From Streptomyces sp. NBC_01210 (GTDB lineage: Bacteria > Actinomycetota > Actinomycetes > Streptomycetales > Streptomycetaceae): a stretch of 64,000 nucleotides of DNA. Shown piece by piece: positions 60,637-64,000 of the stretch (position 1 is its first letter; every line of letters starts with the position of its first letter). Position numbers and translations under genes: made by a program. The stretch is from contig NZ_CP108549.1 in assembly GCF_036010325.1 (NCBI RefSeq), forward strand, positions 1,798,001 to 1,862,000, read 5' to 3'. The notes beneath the pieces were generated by a model. The model made no database searches. It worked only from the letters and a program-made list of their open reading frames with translations, and was not told where the DNA came from.

Positions 60637-60659
60637 GTTATGGCCCGAGGGCACATAAC
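60637..60659. promoter_or_regulatory. inverted repeat upstream of the permease
   Basis: GTTATG and CATAAC flank a GC-rich centre (GTTATG-GCCCGAGGGCA-CATAAC). It lies 69-91 bp upstream of the permease start, where an operator would fit. Confidence 0.35.
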
Positions 60660-60805
60660 CCGGAACATAATCAGGGCAACCCTGCGATTTTGGCAGTGGC
60701 CTAGGTCACGCAGGAATAGATCTGAGGTGTTTCAGAGGTTACGGCCCAGTAAACCAAGGTCGCGCACGCACTCGCCTCGTCGGGGATGCGGCGGCGCCGG
60801 ACGCC

Positions 60806-61507
60806 TCAGGGCGCCAGCACATCCAGTTCCGCGAGCGCCCCGACCGAGATCTGGCGGGTGATCTCCTCGGCCCGGACCGCGTCGCCCTCGCGGACCGCCT
60901 CGGCGACCTGGACATGCAGGGTCACGGCCGCCGGATCGGGGTCGTCGAACATCACCCGGTGGTGCGTACGGCCGGCGAGGACCTCGGCGACCACATCTCC
61001 GAGCCGCGCGAACATCTCGTTGCCGGAGGCGTTGAGCACGACACGGTGGAAGGCGATGTCGTGCTTCAGATATCCCTCGAGCTGGTGTCCGCGCGAGGTG
61101 GCGACCATGCCCAGGGCGCACTCGGTAAGTTCGGCGCACTGCTCGGGGGTGGCGTTGTGCGCGGCGAGCCCGGCCGCGACCGGCTCGACGGCCGAGCGCA
61201 GCACGGTCAGTGAGCGCAGCTGGCGCGGGCGATCGGTGCCGGCCAGCCGCCAGCGGATGACCCGCGGGTCGTAGACGTTCCACTCCTCGGTCGGGCGGAC
61301 GGTCACACCGACCCGGCGCCGGGACTCCACGAGGTGCATCGACTCCAGGACCCGGACCACTTCGCGGACGACGGTGCGCGAGACATCGAAGCGCTGTGCC
61401 ACCTCGTCCGTGCGCAACACGCTGCCCTGTGGATATTCGCCCGCGGTGATCGCGAGGCCCAGGTTGTCCAGCACATGGGCATGGAGGCCCCGGCCCTCAG
61501 TGGTCAT
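60806..61507 (-). CDS. gntR: FadR/GntR-family gluconate regulator
   Basis: This is a 233-residue repressor, probably of gluconate use. It has a GntR winged helix (PQGSVLRTDEVAQRFDVSRTVVREVVRVLESMHLV) and an FCD effector domain (LRSAVEPVAAGLAAHNAT...YLKHDIAFHRVVLNASGNEMFARLGD). It is divergent from gntK, and a 9-bp inverted repeat lies between the two genes. The ATG is preceded by TACTCT at 6 nt, so its mRNA may be leaderless. From memory S. coelicolor has the same gntR/gntK/gntP arrangement, which supports the assignment. Confidence 0.88.
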   Translation of the reverse strand: MTTEGRGLHAHVLDNLGLAITAGEYPQGSVLRTDEVAQRFDVSRTVVREVVRVLESMHLVESRRRVGVTVRPTEEWNVYDPRVIRWRLAGTDRPRQLRSLTVLRSAVEPVAAGLAAHNATPEQCAELTECALGMVATSRGHQLEGYLKHDIAFHRVVLNASGNEMFARLGDVVAEVLAGRTHHRVMFDDPDPAAVTLHVQVAEAVREGDAVRAEEITRQISVGALAELDVLAP

Positions 61508-61513
61508 GGGGCA

Positions 61514-61519
61514 AGAGTA
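61514..61519 (-). promoter_or_regulatory. leaderless promoter -10 box of gntR
   Basis: TACTCT on the minus strand ends 6 nt before the gntR ATG. Confidence 0.45.
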
Positions 61520-61543
61520 CGGGCCACGATTCGGGAACGAAAA

Positions 61544-61582
61544 GTATGACGTTTAGATCTCAACCTCTTGAATACGTCATAC
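61544..61582. promoter_or_regulatory. inverted-repeat operator pair between gntR and gntK
   Basis: GTATGACGT (61544-61552) and ACGTCATAC (61574-61582) form a perfect 9-bp inverted repeat with centres 30 bp apart, about three helical turns. The site lies 37 bp upstream of gntR and 57 bp upstream of gntK, so one regulator could control both. Confidence 0.6.
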
Positions 61583-61639
61583 CTAATGGGTTTTCAGTAG
61601 CGCGACGGACCGATGTCGACGAAGACAGCGAGGCACGTA

Positions 61640-62149
61640 ATGAGCACCCCCCAGGTCGTCGTGGTGATGGGCGTGGCAGGCACCGGCAAGACCACGATCG
61701 GTCCCCTGCTCGCCGCCGCACTGGGCGTCCCGTACGCCGAGGGCGACGATTTCCATCCCCCGGCGAACATCGCCAAGATGTCGGCCGGCACCCCGCTGGA
61801 CGACGCGGACCGCCGGCCCTGGCTCGATGCCATCGGGCAGTGGGCGCACGGCAGGGCGGGCCTCGGCGGAGTGGTGTCCAGCTCCGCGCTCAAGCGGGTC
61901 TACCGCGACCGGCTGCGGGCCGCCGCGCCCGGTGCCGTCTTCCTCCATCTCACGGGCGACCGGACGCTCGTCGAGCGCCGGATGTCCGAGCGCAAGGGCC
62001 ACTTCATGCCCGCCGCGCTGCTGGACTCGCAGTTCGCCACGCTCCAGCCGCTCGGGGACGACGAGGCGGGCGTCGCCGTCGATGTGTCCGGCACTCCGCA
62101 AGAGATAACCGAACGGGCCGTCGCCGCGCTGCGCCGGCTCGAGAGCTAA
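61640..62149 (+). CDS. gntK: gluconokinase
   Basis: GntK phosphorylates D-gluconate with ATP to 6-phosphogluconate, feeding the pentose phosphate pathway. The 169-residue P-loop kinase has Walker A VVVMGVAGTGKTTIGPLLA, the substrate region YAEGDDFHPPANIAKMSAGTPLDDADRRPWL, and the lid VERRMSERKGHFMPAALLDSQFATLQPL. I chose ATG 61640 because GAGG lies 7 nt upstream; an in-frame ATG at 61613 is the alternative. It is followed 12 bp later by the remnant of its permease gene. Confidence 0.95.
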   Translation: MSTPQVVVVMGVAGTGKTTIGPLLAAALGVPYAEGDDFHPPANIAKMSAGTPLDDADRRPWLDAIGQWAHGRAGLGGVVSSSALKRVYRDRLRAAAPGAVFLHLTGDRTLVERRMSERKGHFMPAALLDSQFATLQPLGDDEAGVAVDVSGTPQEITERAVAALRRLES

Positions 62150-62161
62150 GGAATCGCCACC

Positions 62162-62455
62162 GTGACCAGTCTCAGCGTCGAGACGCTGGCAGCGGACGCC
62201 ACCGAAACGATCACTTCGGCCGGCAACGCGCAGTTGGGCATCGCCGTCCTCGCGGGCATCGCCGTCATCGTCCTTCTCATCACCAAGTTCAAGCTCCATG
62301 CCGTCTTCAGCCACGTCAACGACGCCGGATTCTGGCTGGTGAAGGAGTACTTCGGAATGACCGTCGGCCAGACGATCAAGACCTGGTCGGTGATGGAGAC
62401 GATCATCTCCGTGGTCGGCCTCGGCTTCGTACTGCTGCTGTCACTCGTCCTCTAG
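62162..62455 (+). pseudogene. gntP: GntP gluconate permease with a large in-frame internal deletion
   Basis: The frame encodes only 97 residues. Residues 1-47 match the start of GntP-family permeases (GIAVLAGIAVIVLLITKFKLHA), and residues 48-97 match their very end (FSHVNDAGFWLVKEYFGM, then TVGQTIKTWSVMETIISVVG). GntP proteins are usually about 440-460 residues with 12 or more helices, so about 350 residues are missing between LHA and FSHVNDAG, near 62295-62310. The frame is kept. It can form only about two membrane helices and cannot be a working transporter. Start GTG, 12 bp after gntK. An assembly error is possible. Confidence 0.85.
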
Positions 62456-63115
62456 ACGGTCGTCCAGCCACAGCGGGTGTTCCTGCTCGGCCCACGGACG
62501 CTCGACCGACCCGGTACGCATACCCCTCCGTGCCTCCGGGTCGGCGAGCGCCATGCCGATATGTCCGGCCAGCACGATGCCGACGGTCAGCGAAAGCCAG
62601 TCATGGACGAAAGTCGCGCTGGTCCGCCACACCAGTGGTGTCAGGTGGGTGAACCACATCAGCAGCCCGGTCGCCAGCATCACCAGCACCGCGCCCGCGA
62701 TCCACGCCGAGTACACCTTCTGCCCGGCGTTGAACTTGCCCGCAGGACGGGACTCGGGACGGCGGTCGCGCCGACGGGCCGCACGCAGCCACGTCCGGTC
62801 GTGCGGCCCGAAGCGGTTCAGCCTGCGCAGATCGGCTCGGAAGGCGGGCGAGGCGAGACCGAGCAGAAACGGCACGGGCAGCAGCAGCCCGGCCCACTCA
62901 TGGACGGTGACCACCAGATAGCGGCGGCCGACGAGTTCGGCGATCTGGGGTACGTACAGAGCCGCGGCGGTCGCCACACACAGCAGCATCAGCGCGGCGG
63001 TCGTGCGGTGCACCCAGCGCTCGGCGCGGCTGAACCGCCGTACCCGCGCGGGCCGTTCAGACAGTGGGGGTGTCGGTGCGGCCGTTGGACCGGCCGACCC
63101 AGGCGTCGACGTCAT
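62441..63115 (-). CDS. cytochrome b561-type membrane protein
   Basis: This 224-residue protein has four predicted membrane helices and histidines placed like the haem b ligands of cytochrome b561 or formate-dehydrogenase gamma-type subunits (RWVHRTTAALML, VVTVHEWAGLLLPVPF, WFTHLTPLVWR and FVHDWLSLTVGIVLAGHIGMAL). Its gene overlaps the end of the upstream molybdopterin enzyme by 59 bp, so it is probably the membrane electron partner of that enzyme. I chose ATG 63115; the frame stays open further upstream inside the neighbouring gene. Its 3' end overlaps the gntP remnant by 15 bp. Confidence 0.8.
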   Translation of the reverse strand: MTSTPGSAGPTAAPTPPLSERPARVRRFSRAERWVHRTTAALMLLCVATAAALYVPQIAELVGRRYLVVTVHEWAGLLLPVPFLLGLASPAFRADLRRLNRFGPHDRTWLRAARRRDRRPESRPAGKFNAGQKVYSAWIAGAVLVMLATGLLMWFTHLTPLVWRTSATFVHDWLSLTVGIVLAGHIGMALADPEARRGMRTGSVERPWAEQEHPLWLDDRLEDE

Positions 63116-63782
63116 AGCCCCGCTCCTCCCAGTAGCCGGGCCGGATGCCGTTGGTGACGGTGATCCCGGAGAGCCATTTCGCCGACTTGTAGAAGTACAT
63201 CGGCGCGACATAGAGCCGGACCGGGCCGCCGTGGGAGTGGCTGACCGGCCTGTCCTGCATCTGCAGGGCCACCAGCACATCGTCGCGGCGGGCCTGCGGC
63301 AGGGTCAGGCTCTCGCTGTACGTGCCGTCGAAGCAGTTGAAGCGGATCGCCTTGGCCTCGGGGCGTACGCCCGCGGCGTCCAGCAGCAGCGACAGCTTGA
63401 CGCCCGCGAACGGGGTGTCGGGGACCCGCCAGCCGGTGACGCACTGCACGTCGCGTACGACCCGGGTCTGCGGCAGCTTGCGCAGCGCGTCCAGGGTGTA
63501 GGTCGCCGGACGGTCGACCAGACCGTCGACGGTCAGCCGGTAGCTCTGCTCGTCCTTGTGCGGTACGGAGGAGGCGACCGAGTAATAGCGGAAGCCGCCG
63601 CCGTTGGGCAGCAGCCCGCTCAGACCGGTCGGATCCTTGTCCGAGGCCGCGCCGAGGAAGGACTCGAGCCCGCGCTGCAGATACGGCGCCGCCAGGACTC
63701 CGGTCGCGCCGAGGCCGAGCATGCCGAGCACCAAGCGGCGCCCGACGGGCGCGCCCTCTTCGTCGGAGTGGTGTGTGGTCAC
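63057..63782 (-). CDS. Tat-exported molybdopterin-dependent oxidoreductase
   Basis: This is a 241-residue sulfite-oxidase-fold protein of the MsrP/YedY type. A twin-arginine signal (VGRRLVLGMLGLGATGVLAAPYL) precedes a mature domain with the molybdenum-liganding Cys in VVRDVQCVTGWRVPDTPFAGVKL and the conserved SHSHGGPVRLYVAPMYFYKSAKWLSGITV region. It is exported folded with its cofactor and likely passes electrons to the overlapping b561-type gene product. The substrate is unknown. The start is uncertain: GTG 63782 gives a normal Tat signal, whereas an upstream GTG at 63833 adds 17 residues. Confidence 0.85.
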   Translation of the reverse strand: MTTHHSDEEGAPVGRRLVLGMLGLGATGVLAAPYLQRGLESFLGAASDKDPTGLSGLLPNGGGFRYYSVASSVPHKDEQSYRLTVDGLVDRPATYTLDALRKLPQTRVVRDVQCVTGWRVPDTPFAGVKLSLLLDAAGVRPEAKAIRFNCFDGTYSESLTLPQARRDDVLVALQMQDRPVSHSHGGPVRLYVAPMYFYKSAKWLSGITVTNGIRPGYWEERGYDVDAWVGRSNGRTDTPTV

Positions 63783-63861
63783 CCTTCGATTCGAACACCA
63801 CGGAAGCGTGGATGCCAGGAAAATCGGCCGCACGTCAGACTTTCGTCACACTGGCGCTTTT

Positions 63862-63920
63862 CGGGGGCTCCGCTCCCCGACCCCCGCTCCTCAATCGCAG
63901 AGGGACTTGATCTGCCCGGG
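63862..63920. repeat. dispersed Streptomyces intergenic repeat, copy 2
   Basis: This is a diverged copy of the element at 26509-26567, sharing GGGGGCTCCGC, CCTCAATCGC, CTTGATC and GCCCGGG in the same order and length (59 bp). It ends 4 nt from the stop codon of the last, minus-strand gene. Confidence 0.65.
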
Positions 63921-63923
63921 CGA

Positions 63924-64000
63924 CTATTGGCCCACCGCCTTGGCCGCCGCCCGCCCCGCCGCCCGCCCCGAGAAGATGCAGCCGCCGAGGAATGTGCCCT
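63924..64000 (-). CDS. C-terminus of an FAD-dependent dehydrogenase (partial)
   Basis: Only the last 24 residues are in the window; the gene continues beyond base 64000. They read GTFLGGCIFSGRAAGRAAA, then KAVGQ. GGxIFSGRxAGRxAA is the usual C-terminal FAD-contact segment of the 3-ketosteroid-delta1-dehydrogenase/fumarate-reductase flavoprotein family. The exact enzyme cannot be named. Confidence 0.6.
   Translation of the reverse strand, partial: GTFLGGCIFSGRAAGRAAAKAVGQ

Overview
This is chromosomal DNA from a Streptomyces, or a very close relative. The GC content is very high, with strong third-position bias and many GTG starts. The window carries a Pup-proteasome operon, mycothiol genes, chaplins, a glycerol (gyl) operon and TANNNT promoters placed 6-7 nt before start codons. 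From memory the gene order resembles the conserved core around S. coelicolor SCO1640-SCO1680 (arc/dop/pup/prcBA - metH - gylR/glpFKD - PAC2 - mshC - chaplins - gntR/gntK/gntP); this was not checked against a database. There is one tRNA (Leu, anticodon GAG), no rRNA, no CRISPR array, no prophage and no biosynthetic cluster.

Layout. 1-2.6 kb: a LacI-type regulator and a frameshifted hypothetical gene. 2.6-8.4 kb (minus strand): the proteasome system, arc, then dop-pup-prcB-prcA after a strong terminator; the Pup ligase pafA is not in the window. 8.6-16.8 kb: a ferredoxin, a secreted or anchored hypothetical, trmI, a site-2 protease, a RecB-like nuclease, an orphan response regulator, a peptide-binding lipoprotein and a HAD hydrolase. 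16.9-25.6 kb: metH, then gylR and glpF-glpK-glpD, with matching GylR-type operators before gylR and before glpF. 25.8-32.4 kb: an apparent accessory L-fuconate-type sugar module (GntR regulator; enolase-family dehydratase, SDR, ABC transporter) tied together by a shared operator. 32.6 kb: a PAC2 protein. 33.7-40.4 kb: a second accessory block with a TTA-containing secreted beta-propeller, a subtilisin-like protease paired with a Gln-rich protein that shares its C-terminal domain, and a secreted GH31 glycosidase.

40.5-50.5 kb: mshC and its conserved actinobacterial neighbours (SCO1664 family, DUF3090, histidine phosphatase), CorA, a ferritin-like protein, an LLM oxidoreductase behind a perfect palindrome, an aldo/keto reductase and a RecD2-like protein whose ATPase motifs have decayed. 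50.6-55 kb: two small conserved proteins, a long sortase-anchored chaplin with a 27-bp repeat tract, a short chaplin, an M20 peptidase and tRNA-Leu. 55-57.6 kb: a pseudouridine synthase, then a metallo-beta-lactamase-fold hydrolase coupled to mycothiol-dependent formaldehyde dehydrogenase. 57.75-59.06 kb: an intact IS30-family element that splits the terminator of the neighbouring amino-acid permease. 60.8-62.5 kb: gntR and gntK followed by a GntP permease that has lost most of its length by an in-frame internal deletion. 62.4-64 kb: a b-type cytochrome, a Tat-exported molybdopterin enzyme and the last codons of an FAD enzyme.

The most promising undescribed item is the protease/Gln-rich pair at 34.9-37.3 kb. 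Next are the gntP internal deletion, the RecD2 pseudo-helicase and the GntR/fuconate regulon.
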